A stretch of 64,000 nucleotides of DNA. Source: Hoeflea_A sp965228435 (GTDB lineage: Bacteria > Pseudomonadota > Alphaproteobacteria > Rhizobiales > Rhizobiaceae). Below are positions 8,809 through 17,100 of the stretch, one piece after another. Both the position numbers and the translations under genes were made by a program. The notes under the pieces were generated by a model. It did no database searches. It was not told where the DNA came from and was given only the letters and a program-made list of their open reading frames with translations. The stretch is taken from contig OZ245818.1 of NCBI GenBank assembly GCA_965228435.1, positions 1,488,001-1,552,000 of the forward strand. Direction: 5' to 3'. Position 1 is the first letter of the stretch. Every line of letters begins with the position of its first letter.

Positions 8809-9786
8809 TTATTTGCCCATCGCGGTTTCCCATTCCGCAATCTGTTCGGGTGTCAACAGGTCGGTTTCATAGGCCGGTGCCGATGCTTCGCGGAACTCGG
8901 CGCGTGCCGCCGCATCGAGACGCACAACGGCGACGCCCGCTTCTTCGAGCTTGTCGATTACCGCGTCCTGGGTGTCCAACCAGGCGCGATTGGCCTTGGT
9001 GGCGGCATCCGCGGCTGCATCGACAATGGCGCGGTCTTCGTCACTCAGCCCCTGGTACCAGTCTTCGGAGACGATGGTGATGCGCAGAGACGGGGCAATC
9101 GCCGCATCGGTGTAGTGCTTGATCATGTCAGTATGACCGAAGAGAAGCGGCACGAAGGCCGGATTGAGGTAACCGTCGGCAACACCCGTCTGCAGCGCGT
9201 TGGGAACTTCCGCCCAGCTGACGATCGTGCCGTCCGCACCCCAGGCCTTGTAGAGATCGATCTGGCTCTCATCGAGCGCACGCATGCGCAGACCGGCCAT
9301 GTCGGCGACCGAATTGACCGGTTTCTTGGTGTTGAAGATGCCCACAGCCTGGCCGACATTGTTGACCGACAGAACGCGCACACCGGACGGCGTTGTCGCC
9401 GCATTGATCTTTGCCAACATGCCGCCTTCATTGAGCGCCCGGTCCACCTGAGCCTGGTCCTCGAAGAAATAGGGAAGCCGCAGGCCGAAGATCAGCTTGT
9501 CGATCGAGCCGACAATGTTGAGCGGCGACAGGGAGACTTCCAGCAGACCCTGGCTGACCTGGTCGAACAGCTCGTCATCGCCACCCAGGGCGCCGCGCTG
9601 AAATTCTTCAGCCTCGATGCCGTTTTCGTTGAGATATTTGCTGAACGTGTTGGCCCAGACATAGCTGCCAGAGGCCTCCAGATTGGGCGGGCTGTCGAGC
9701 GCAATCTTGACCTGCGCCGTGGCGGCTCCGGTCAGAGCGAGCGTTGCGGCGAACAGCGCGCCGCACAGAAGTTTCGTCGGTTTCAT
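8809..9786 (-). CDS. TRAP transporter solute-binding protein (DctP family)
   Basis: 325 residues with a Sec signal peptide, MKPTKLLCGALFAATLALTG, cleaved after about residue 24. The frame is open further upstream to 10041, but the ATG at 9786 is chosen because it begins the signal peptide and has AGGGAGA just upstream. Family features include a GLRLPYFF segment and LRMRALDE near the ligand-binding arginine. TRAP binding proteins usually bind carboxylates through a conserved Arg, so the ligand is probably an organic or amino acid. It lies between dctM (56 bp upstream) and dctQ. Confidence 0.88.
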   Translation of the reverse strand: MKPTKLLCGALFAATLALTGAATAQVKIALDSPPNLEASGSYVWANTFSKYLNENGIEAEEFQRGALGGDDELFDQVSQGLLEVSLSPLNIVGSIDKLIFGLRLPYFFEDQAQVDRALNEGGMLAKINAATTPSGVRVLSVNNVGQAVGIFNTKKPVNSVADMAGLRMRALDESQIDLYKAWGADGTIVSWAEVPNALQTGVADGYLNPAFVPLLFGHTDMIKHYTDAAIAPSLRITIVSEDWYQGLSDEDRAIVDAAADAATKANRAWLDTQDAVIDKLEEAGVAVVRLDAAARAEFREASAPAYETDLLTPEQIAEWETAMGK

Positions 9787-9842
9787 GGCATTCTCCCTTT
9801 GCTTGTCGTTTCGATTGTGGAACCGCATCTTGAAAGCTTGAC

Positions 9843-11132
9843 CTATCCTCCCCCGACCAGTCCGAAGGCTCGCGGCAGCGTCAGGCTGATCGCCGGCACG
9901 TAGATGAGCAGCATCAACACGGCAATCTGCACCAGGACGAAGGGCAATATCGTGCGCGCCAGTTTCCAATAGTCGACGCCAGTGACGGCGGAGACCACCA
10001 GCAGGCATCCGCCCATGGGCGGTGACACGAGGCCGATACACAGGTTGAAACAGAGCACGATACCAAGATGCACGCCGTCGACACCCTGCTCCAGCGCGAC
10101 CGGTGCCAACAGCGGTACCAGCAGCGCGAGCGCCACCGGGATGTCGAGCACCATGCCGGCCACCAGAAAGATCACATTCATGATGATCATGAAACCAACC
10201 GGCCCAAGACCCAGTGAAGTGACGGCGTCCGAGATCGCTTCGGGCAATTTCTCCAATGCGCCGAGATGGCCGAGCGCCGAGACGGCACAGATGATGATGA
10301 AAATCGAACCGGACAGGATCGCCGTGCGGCGCAGTCCCTCCAGCACCGACGGCCCGCTCAGGCCGCCATAATAGGCTCCCGCAGCCAATGCGGCGAAGAC
10401 TGCCACCGCGGCGGCCTCGGTCGGCGTCATCCAGCCGAAGACGATGCCGCCCAGAATGATGATCGGCAGCGACAGCGCCGGCAGCGACCGGATGAGCGTC
10501 GGCAAAAACGGCGGCATGTCACCGGCTTCAATCCTCGGGTGATCCTGACGTGCGGCGAAAAAGGCATTCAGTGCGATCAGTGCGGCGGCCAGCACCAGTC
10601 CCGGCAGAATGCCTGCGAGGAACAGGGCCGTGACTGACGTGCCCATCAACGCGCCATAAAAAATCAGGATAATCGAAGGCGGTACGATCGGTCCGATGAT
10701 CGATGAGGCGGCCGTTACAGCACTTGCATAGGTCAGGCTGTAGCCGTGCCGGCGCATTTCCGGCACCAGGGTGTTCGACAATGCGGCGGCATCAGCAACC
10801 GCGGAGCCGGAGATGCCGGCAAAAAAGACGCTGGTCAGGATGTTGACGTGCCCAAGGCCGCCGCGCAGGCGGCCAACCAGGGACATCGACAGATTGATGA
10901 GCGCGCTGGTGACACCACCTCGGTTCATCAGCTCGCCGGCAAAGATGAACAATGGCATTGCCATCAGGGCGAAGACGTCGATGCGGGAAAATATCTGCTG
11001 TGGCAGGATCGCCAGATAGCGGCCATTGTCGGTTGCCAGGAAGGCCAACACGGCCGCGCCGCCAATGACATAGGCAATGGCCAGTCCGGAGGCCAACAAG
11101 ACCGCTGCCGCAATGGGAACAAGGGCGATCAT
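9843..11132 (-). CDS. TRAP transporter large permease (DctM family)
   Basis: 429 residues, almost entirely membrane helices (about 12), with DctM landmarks such as ISGSAVADAAALS, VTAASSIIGPIVPPS and the C-terminal NLCIGLVSPPMG. It is the sodium-coupled transport channel for the ligand delivered by the adjacent binding protein. Its ATG overlaps the oxidase stop codon (ATGA), so it is translated in the same operon. Confidence 0.9.
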   Translation of the reverse strand: MIALVPIAAAVLLASGLAIAYVIGGAAVLAFLATDNGRYLAILPQQIFSRIDVFALMAMPLFIFAGELMNRGGVTSALINLSMSLVGRLRGGLGHVNILTSVFFAGISGSAVADAAALSNTLVPEMRRHGYSLTYASAVTAASSIIGPIVPPSIILIFYGALMGTSVTALFLAGILPGLVLAAALIALNAFFAARQDHPRIEAGDMPPFLPTLIRSLPALSLPIIILGGIVFGWMTPTEAAAVAVFAALAAGAYYGGLSGPSVLEGLRRTAILSGSIFIIICAVSALGHLGALEKLPEAISDAVTSLGLGPVGFMIIMNVIFLVAGMVLDIPVALALLVPLLAPVALEQGVDGVHLGIVLCFNLCIGLVSPPMGGCLLVVSAVTGVDYWKLARTILPFVLVQIAVLMLLIYVPAISLTLPRAFGLVGGG

Positions 11133-12271
11133 GCCCTCAATCCGTCCCGACCAGGTGAAAGCGCGGCTTCGGTAACGCCTTCCCGGATCAGATCGTCCGG
11201 GATCGGGAGGTGGCGAACCAAAGCCGCGGCGGTGCGGGCGGCGGCCGGCGCCGACTGGATGCCGTAACCTCCCTGCCCCGCCAACCAGAAAAACCCCGAA
11301 ACCTCAGGATCGAAGCCGATGACCGGACAGCGGTCGGCGACAAAGCTGCGCAAACCGGCCCATTTGTGGTCGATCCGCCGCACCGACACGTCGAAGGCTG
11401 TTTCGACGCGATCGACGCAGATTGCCACATCCAGCTCGTCCGGCTGTGCGTCGCAGGGCTCCGATGGTGTCTCATCCGCCGGCGAAATCAGCAGCTTGCC
11501 GGCATCGGGCTTCATGTAGAACTGTTCTTCGGCATCCACCGAGATGGGCCAATCATCTGCTTTGGTGCCAGTCGGCGGATCGACCAGCAGCGCCGTGCGG
11601 CGCTTCGGTACAAGACCGACGGGCACCACACCGGCGAGGCGGGCAATCTCATCCGCCCACGCACCCGCGGCGTTGACGATCGTCGGCGCGGTAAAGTCGC
11701 CGGCCGTCGTCTCGACTTGCCATTGCTCGCCGTCCCGACGCAACGCCGTGACACGCGCCGACGTCTTCAATACACCGCCGGCGGCGCGGAAACTCTTCAG
11801 GTAATGCTGATGCAGCGCCATCACGTCGATGTCCGACGCGTCGTCCTCTATCAGAGCTTCGACCGCATATTCCGGGCGCAGCAACGGCACAAGCGAACGG
11901 GCCGTTTCGATGTCAATTCTGCGCACACCGCCAGCCATTTCACGTTCAAGCTCCGCCAGGGCATCACCCTGGTCGCCGGTGGCGACAAACAGCACGCCGC
12001 GGCGGCGAAGAAGCGGGTGGTCGATATGCGGGCTCTGCGGATTGCGGTAGAAGTCGCCGGACGCCCGCGTCAGCGCCCGAATAACGGGCGGACCGTAAGC
12101 GCATGTATAGACCGCGGCCGACCGTCCTGTGGAATGATAGCCCGGCTGATCCTCGGCCTCCAGCAACAGGATGCGACCGCCGTCTGCGATCATTTCCGCT
12201 GCGGACGAGGCGCCCGCGATGCCGGCGCCGATAACGATGATGTCGAATGTGTCAGCCTGCTCGGCCATCAT
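11129..12271 (-). CDS. FAD-dependent amino-acid/amine oxidase (DAO family)
   Basis: 380 residues. The N-terminal FAD-binding loop GAGIAG is at 15-20, an acidic residue follows in LLLEAED near 40, and the C-terminal FAD motif GYGIQSAPAAAR closes the fold. It resembles glycine/D-amino-acid or sarcosine-type oxidases (DadA/SoxB superfamily). The ATG at 12271 is chosen over an upstream in-frame start at 12307 because GGGAGGAA lies just before it and the upstream start falls inside a palindrome. It is the first gene of the TRAP operon, so it probably oxidises the imported compound. Exact substrate unknown. Confidence 0.85.
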   Translation of the reverse strand: MMAEQADTFDIIVIGAGIAGASSAAEMIADGGRILLLEAEDQPGYHSTGRSAAVYTCAYGPPVIRALTRASGDFYRNPQSPHIDHPLLRRRGVLFVATGDQGDALAELEREMAGGVRRIDIETARSLVPLLRPEYAVEALIEDDASDIDVMALHQHYLKSFRAAGGVLKTSARVTALRRDGEQWQVETTAGDFTAPTIVNAAGAWADEIARLAGVVPVGLVPKRRTALLVDPPTGTKADDWPISVDAEEQFYMKPDAGKLLISPADETPSEPCDAQPDELDVAICVDRVETAFDVSVRRIDHKWAGLRSFVADRCPVIGFDPEVSGFFWLAGQGGYGIQSAPAAARTAAALVRHLPIPDDLIREGVTEAALSPGRDGLRA

Positions 12272-12302
12272 GCCGTTCCTCCCTGACTGCTCGAAGGGTA
12301 AC

Positions 12303-12347
12303 ACCATTTTTCCAATAGGAAAAGTTTTTTATGATTGGAAAAATGGT
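12303..12347. promoter_or_regulatory. Perfect 14-bp inverted repeat, probable operator of the XRE-cupin regulator
   Basis: ACCATTTTTCCAAT (12303-12316) and ATTGGAAAAATGGT (12334-12347) are exact reverse complements separated by 17 bp. The left half also contains a compact dyad, TTTTCC-AATA-GGAAAA; a degenerate copy, TTTTATGATTGGAAAA, forms the right half. The element sits alone between the divergent oxidase and regulator genes, where a dimeric HTH protein controlling both would be expected to bind. Confidence 0.75.
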
Positions 12348-12348
12348 T

Positions 12349-12367
12349 GGCGGGGTGCGACCCCGCC
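12349..12367 (+). other. Stem-loop in the leader of the XRE-cupin gene
   Basis: GGCGGGGT-GCG-ACCCCGCC is a perfect 8-bp stem with a three-base loop, 14 bp before the regulator's start codon and immediately beside the operator palindrome. It could limit ribosome access to the regulator mRNA. It is too close to the start to be a terminator with a U-tract. Confidence 0.5.
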
Positions 12368-12381
12368 GCTAGAGTGGTGTC

Positions 12382-12993
12382 ATGACGAGGCCTGATTCAG
12401 CCGACAGCCAGAGAATCGCGTTCGGGCGCCGCCTTCGACAGTTGCGCAAGGAGAACGGTTGGACTCTGGCTGAAATCGCGGACCGAACCGGTCTGGCGAT
12501 CTCCACCATTTCCAAGGCGGAACGCGGCATCATCGCCCTCACCTATGATCGCCTGGCGCAGCTTGCGGCCGGCATCGAGGTCGATCTGGCCGCCTTTTTC
12601 GCCGACGAAGGTCGAAAGTTCACACCAGGCAGTTTCGCGGTGGCTCGAAAGGGCGAGTTTCGGCGTCAGGAAACCAGCAACTATGTTTACGAGATGCTGT
12701 TTCCGGAGCTATGGCACAAGGCCATGGTGCCGATGATGGGCAGTCTGAAGGCGCATGACGTGCGGGATTTTGAAGAATTCGTGCGCCATCCCGGCCAGGA
12801 ATTCCTGATCGTCATGGAGGGCGTGGTGACTGTTCATATCGACGGTCGCGACCCGGTCCGTCTGGAGGTCGGCGATTCCATCTATTTCGACAGTGCGCTT
12901 GGCCACCTTTACGCCTCGGACGGCGACAACGACGCCCGCATTCTGGTGGTCTGCGCCAGCCCGGGCGGCATTCCCGGGCCAGAGCGGGATTGA
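12382..12993 (+). CDS. XRE-family transcriptional regulator with C-terminal cupin domain
   Basis: 203 residues: a helix-turn-helix of the XRE/Cro type at about 14-68 (RRLRQLRKENGWTLAEIA ... STISKAERG) and a cupin sensor domain at about 134-192 with HPGQEFLIVMEG and GDSIYFDS. Regulators of this architecture commonly control amino-acid, amine or polyamine catabolism and bind a small ligand in the cupin. It is divergent from the oxidase/TRAP operon across a perfect palindrome, so it most likely represses that operon and itself. Its stop is 21 bp before the DUF1275 gene, which is probably co-transcribed. Confidence 0.88.
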   Translation: MTRPDSADSQRIAFGRRLRQLRKENGWTLAEIADRTGLAISTISKAERGIIALTYDRLAQLAAGIEVDLAAFFADEGRKFTPGSFAVARKGEFRRQETSNYVYEMLFPELWHKAMVPMMGSLKAHDVRDFEEFVRHPGQEFLIVMEGVVTVHIDGRDPVRLEVGDSIYFDSALGHLYASDGDNDARILVVCASPGGIPGPERD

Positions 12994-13014
12994 GCCGCCG
13001 CTGGTTTCGAACAG

Positions 13015-13728
13015 ATGAACAGCAAACCCGCCAGAGCCGTTCCAGCACCCAGCCATCTGGGTCTGGCTTTCATGGCGCTGTCGTCGGGCAGCCTCGATGT
13101 CATGGCCTTTCTGCTGCTCGGCCATGTGTTCGCCTCCGCCATGACCGGCAACGCGGCGCTGCTCGGCATTGCCCTCAGCGACGGCAACTGGCTGAGCGCA
13201 TCGCAACCGGCGACAGCACTGCTCGGGTTTATCGCCGGCGCATCCTTTGCCTCGATCCTGTTCGACCCGAAACAGGTTTCCGCGCGGCGTGCGTCCATCA
13301 TCACAACGCTGCTGGTCATCGAGGCCGGCTGCCTGGTGGTCTTTGCGATACTCTGGATGGCCACAAACCATCCACCGGCCAGCGCGGCCCATTACACGCT
13401 GATCCTTGTCTGCTCCTTTGCCATGGGCATTCAGGGAATTGCGGCAAAATACATCCATGCGCCCGGGCTCAACACGATCGTGTTCACCTCAACGCTGGTC
13501 GCCATTGTCTCGGCAACGATGCAATTGCTGCTCGGCCGCGAAACCGGCGCAGAGCTGAAAGCGGAAACCCGGTTTCAGGCTTCGGTCTTTGCGGCCTACG
13601 GGATCGGAGCAGTGATCGCCGGGCTGCTCTACTGGTCAGGATTTGCCTATCTCATGTGGTTGCCGGCAGTGACCGTCGTCGCCAGCATCATGTGTCAGAG
13701 CAGGCTCATTGAGATGAAAGAGCGCTAA
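13015..13728 (+). CDS. DUF1275 (YoaK-like) membrane protein
   Basis: 237 residues with about six membrane helices. The conserved DUF1275 opening is visible as SSGSLDVMAFLLLGHVFASAMTGN, shown here in parts: SGSLDV at about 24-29 and MTGN about 43-46. The family is widespread and has no proven function. It follows the XRE-cupin gene by 21 bp and is probably in that operon. Confidence 0.8.
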   Translation: MNSKPARAVPAPSHLGLAFMALSSGSLDVMAFLLLGHVFASAMTGNAALLGIALSDGNWLSASQPATALLGFIAGASFASILFDPKQVSARRASIITTLLVIEAGCLVVFAILWMATNHPPASAAHYTLILVCSFAMGIQGIAAKYIHAPGLNTIVFTSTLVAIVSATMQLLLGRETGAELKAETRFQASVFAAYGIGAVIAGLLYWSGFAYLMWLPAVTVVASIMCQSRLIEMKER

Positions 13729-13836
13729 TACCCTTCGCTTCAGGCGAGGACTTCCCTTGCAAGATTGCGGTCCGTTGCGGATCGTGCAATCCCAGACCGA
13801 TGACAAAACAAACCTGTCGCTTGGAGGAAAACGGGA

Positions 13837-14982
13837 ATGGCGGAAACCAACGAGTTCGGGTTTGGCACACAGATTCGAAAGTCACCCTATTTCGAGGCGA
13901 CGTTGCGCTGGGGTGCAAGGGAATTCTCCGTTTACAATCACATGTATATTCCCCGCGATTTCGGTGATCCGGTCCAAAACTATTGGAACCTCGTGAACGA
14001 CGCGATCCTGTGCGACGTGGCGGTCGAGCGTCAGGTCGAGATAACCGGTCCGGACGCGTCGAAGTTTGCGCAGCTTATGAGCCCGCGGGACCTTTCAGCC
14101 ATGCAGGTGGGTCAGTGCAAATACGTGCTGCTGACCGATGCCGATGGCGGCATCCTCAATGACCCCATTCTCCTGCGTCTTGGGGAAAACCACTTCTGGT
14201 TTTCTCTGGCTGACAGCGACGTTCTCTTTTGGGCGAAGGGAGTAGCGGTTCATTCAGGACTCGACGTGACGATCCGCGAACCGGATGTGTCGCCGCTGCA
14301 ATTACAGGGCCCCAAATCCGGCTTGATCATGCAGACGCTGTTTGGCGACGGCATTGCTGACCTTCGCTATTTTCGCCTGCGCGAACTCGAACTCGACGGA
14401 ATCCCGCTGGTCGTTTCCCGTACGGGCTGGTCCAGCGAACTGGGGTACGAACTCTATCTGCGCGACGGTTCGCGCGGTTCGGAATTGTGGGAACGGATCA
14501 TGGCCGTGGGATCTCCCCTGGGCCTGGCGCCCGGCCATACCTCGTCCATCCGAAGGATCGAGGGCGCGATGCTGTCCTATCACGCGGATATGGATATCGA
14601 CACGAACCCTTACGAGCTTGGCCTGGGGCGGCTGGTCGACCTTGATTTGGACGCGAGGTTCATCGGCAAGGAGGCTTTGCGGCGCATAAACGCTGAAGGC
14701 GTGTCCCGAGTGCAGGTCGGTCTGGAGATCGAAGGCGATCCCCTGCCCGGTCCGAATACGAGCTTCTGGCCGCTTTTGAAGGATGGCGACGTTATTGGCA
14801 AGGTGACCTCAGCCGTTCACTCACCGCGTCTGAAAGCCAATATTGCTCTGGCGATGGCGGCCGTGGAGCATGCCGCAATCGGCACTGCGCTAGAGGTACA
14901 GACGCCAACGCAAACACTGTCGGCCATAACTGTCGAAAAACCGTTCTTCGATCCGAAGAAGACCCTGGCGCATGGAGCCTGA
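13837..14982 (+). CDS. GcvT-superfamily protein, DmdA-like (DMSP demethylase-related)
   Basis: 381 residues of the aminomethyltransferase fold that binds tetrahydrofolate. Segments shared with DMSP demethylase and its close relatives include YNHM near residue 30, RQVEITGPDA, MSPRDLS, GGILNDP, SLADSD and EPDVSPL. The C-terminal half (GWSSELGYELY) looks more like generic GcvT proteins, so it could be a paralogue with another methyl donor such as glycine betaine-type compounds. GGAGG precedes the ATG. A hairpin-forming sequence (ATTGC...GCAAT) lies about 50 bp upstream. The gene stands alone; the second DMSP gene of the window (dddP) lies 25 kb away. Confidence 0.7.
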   Translation: MAETNEFGFGTQIRKSPYFEATLRWGAREFSVYNHMYIPRDFGDPVQNYWNLVNDAILCDVAVERQVEITGPDASKFAQLMSPRDLSAMQVGQCKYVLLTDADGGILNDPILLRLGENHFWFSLADSDVLFWAKGVAVHSGLDVTIREPDVSPLQLQGPKSGLIMQTLFGDGIADLRYFRLRELELDGIPLVVSRTGWSSELGYELYLRDGSRGSELWERIMAVGSPLGLAPGHTSSIRRIEGAMLSYHADMDIDTNPYELGLGRLVDLDLDARFIGKEALRRINAEGVSRVQVGLEIEGDPLPGPNTSFWPLLKDGDVIGKVTSAVHSPRLKANIALAMAAVEHAAIGTALEVQTPTQTLSAITVEKPFFDPKKTLAHGA

Positions 14983-15058
14983 GGCCGGGCGCCTCCAACC
15001 TGTCATATTCTTGCGCTATTCTTGCCGGTGGGGCCCCATTCCAGTTTCGAGGCAGACA

Positions 15059-16075
15059 ATGTTTCGCATATTATCTGTATTGGCATTCGCCCTCCCGATC
15101 TCTCTCCCCGCCTTTGCTTTCGAGAAACTCGATGGCTATTTCATCGCCCTCAAGGCCTGCGAGGCCTACCAGTCGAAAAACAAGCTGACCAATCCGGGCG
15201 ATGTCGAAACCGAGGCGATGCGCGCCTACGAGATCAAGGGCATCAACAAGGTGGGCGGCAATTTCTTCCAGATGCGTGTGCCCGGCGCACCGGTGACGAT
15301 GGATCGCTGGGTTCATGTCGATTGCGGTCTGCATGTGGTGTCCGCCAACACGCCAGTCGACCCGGGTCCCGGCGGGCCGGGGGACATCAATCCGCCGCCT
15401 GGTGACGAGTCGCAACACCATTTGCTGGCGCTCAGCTGGCAGCCGGCATTTTGCGAAAGCAAGCCCGGCAAGACCGAATGCCGGCAGCTCAATGACGGCC
15501 TCCTGCCGGTGACGGAAACCCAGCTTTCGATCCATGGCTTGTGGCCGCAACCGCGCGGCAACGACTATTGTGGTGTGCCGCAACGGCTGGTCAATCTCGA
15601 CAAGGCGCGTCGCTGGTCGGAACTGCCCGAGGTGCCGATGGATGCCGAGACACGTGAAGCGCTGGTTGTCGCCATGCCCGGAACCGCCAGCTTTCTCGAC
15701 CGGCATGAATGGATCAAGCACGGCACCTGCCATCTCGGCGAGGGCGGCGCCGATGAGTACTATGACGACACGCTCAGACTGACCGAAGCCATCAACACGT
15801 CCGCAATCGGCACCTTCCTGGCGAACCATGTCGGCGCCCGGGTCGACACGCAGGATATTCGTGACCTGTTCGACGAACGCTTCGGCGCCGGCGCCGGCGC
15901 CCGCGTGCAGTTCCAGTGTGCCGGAGACGGCGGCCGGACGCTGATCCAGGAATTGCGCATTCACCTGCGCGGGGTCATCGACGAAAGCGGCGACCTGTCG
16001 GCGCTGTTTGCCGCCGGCGATCCGGTGTCGCTCGGCTGCCCATCGGGCATCATCGACCCGGCGGGACTGCAGTAG
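15059..16075 (+). CDS. Secreted ribonuclease T2-family enzyme
   Basis: 338 residues. A Sec signal peptide (MFRILSVLAFALPISLPAFA) ends near residue 20, fixing the start at 15059 rather than the upstream in-frame start at 14972. Both T2 active-site blocks are present: SIHGLWP (His159) and HEWIKHGTC (His216, His221). Before them, residues about 22-95 form an extra domain ending in RWVHVDCG, joined by a Gly/Pro-rich linker (100-115). It degrades RNA without base specificity outside the cytoplasm, probably for phosphate or nucleoside scavenging. Its 3' end overlaps the convergent LysR gene by 26 bp. Confidence 0.88.
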   Translation: MFRILSVLAFALPISLPAFAFEKLDGYFIALKACEAYQSKNKLTNPGDVETEAMRAYEIKGINKVGGNFFQMRVPGAPVTMDRWVHVDCGLHVVSANTPVDPGPGGPGDINPPPGDESQHHLLALSWQPAFCESKPGKTECRQLNDGLLPVTETQLSIHGLWPQPRGNDYCGVPQRLVNLDKARRWSELPEVPMDAETREALVVAMPGTASFLDRHEWIKHGTCHLGEGGADEYYDDTLRLTEAINTSAIGTFLANHVGARVDTQDIRDLFDERFGAGAGARVQFQCAGDGGRTLIQELRIHLRGVIDESGDLSALFAAGDPVSLGCPSGIIDPAGLQ

Positions 16076-16988
16076 GGTCGATCATCTCCCGGTCGGTGGT
16101 CCCATCGGTTCGGGCGATCAGAGCGACGAAATCGACAAGGCGCGTGCGCAATGCGTGGGTGCCCGGATTGTCGGGCCAGACGGCGTGAATGCCGAACGAC
16201 GGCAATCGCCAATCCGGCAGCACTTCGACAAGCATGCCGCTGTCGACGGATTTGCGCGCCAGAAAGTCCGGCAGCATGGCCACGCCACAGCCTTCTTCGG
16301 CGAGGCGCATCGCGGCAAAGCCGGAGTCAACCGACAGGCGGTGTGGAATCCGCACCGTCCGCTTTGCCCGTCCCTCGCGCGACTGCAGTTCGAGGCGCGG
16401 CGATGGTCCGGTAATCATCTCAAGACGAGCGAGGTCCGCCGGCTGTCTTGGAGCGCCCGCGGCTTTCAGGTAACCCGGAGACGCGCACAGAACTTGCTGC
16501 CCGTCGACCAGCTTTCGCGCGATCAGGGTCGAATCTTCCAATTCTCCGATCCGGAAGGCGAGATCGTAGCCTTCCGCCACAAGATTGAGGCGGCGGTCGC
16601 TGAAGCTGACGGATATCTCGACGCGCGGGAAATGCTTCGCAAAGGTCGATAGGCGGGTGATGAAACGGGCGTATTGAAGAACCGCCGGCGCCGTGATCTT
16701 CAGGCTTCCGGTCGGGCTGTCGCTCTGCTGACCGATCAGCCCGAACCCCTGCTCGGCAGCGGCCAGCATGTCGTTGGCCGACCCGGCCAGTTTGCGGCCA
16801 GCATCGGTCAGGCTCAACCGTCGCGTCGTACGGTAGAGCAGCGGCGTATCGAGATGGCGCTCCAACGCAGTCACATGATGGCTGACGACCGAGGCCGAAA
16901 GGCCCAGCTTCCGGGCCGCTCCACTGAAGGAACCCGCTTCCGCCACCGTTGCGAAGACCGCCATCGCGCGCAGATGATCCAGCATCAT
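16050..16988 (-). CDS. LysR-family transcriptional regulator
   Basis: 312 residues: winged HTH at about 5-62 (AVFATVAEAGSFSGAARKLG) and a periplasmic-binding-like effector domain from about 90. It begins with two ATG codons. It is divergent from the double SnoaL gene across 112 bp of AT-rich DNA and is the obvious candidate to control it. The effector is unknown. Confidence 0.88.
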   Translation of the reverse strand: MMLDHLRAMAVFATVAEAGSFSGAARKLGLSASVVSHHVTALERHLDTPLLYRTTRRLSLTDAGRKLAGSANDMLAAAEQGFGLIGQQSDSPTGSLKITAPAVLQYARFITRLSTFAKHFPRVEISVSFSDRRLNLVAEGYDLAFRIGELEDSTLIARKLVDGQQVLCASPGYLKAAGAPRQPADLARLEMITGPSPRLELQSREGRAKRTVRIPHRLSVDSGFAAMRLAEEGCGVAMLPDFLARKSVDSGMLVEVLPDWRLPSFGIHAVWPDNPGTHALRTRLVDFVALIARTDGTTDREMIDPTAVPPGR

Positions 16989-17100
16989 TCCATCATATCA
17001 TCGAACAATGAATACAATTTAGCACGCCTTATGCTGGAAACAACCGGACCGCATATTGATCGCGAACAGCCCGACCCACTCATCCAAGGAGCATTGACAG

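Noticed and set aside
8332..9903. 523-codon plus-strand open frame opposite dctQ and dctP
   Set aside because: Antisense to well-supported TRAP genes; no domain, no plausible start signal.
13729..13836. Possible riboswitch upstream of the DmdA-like gene
   Set aside because: Only one imperfect hairpin is visible; the conserved cores of SAM-II or glycine riboswitches were not found.
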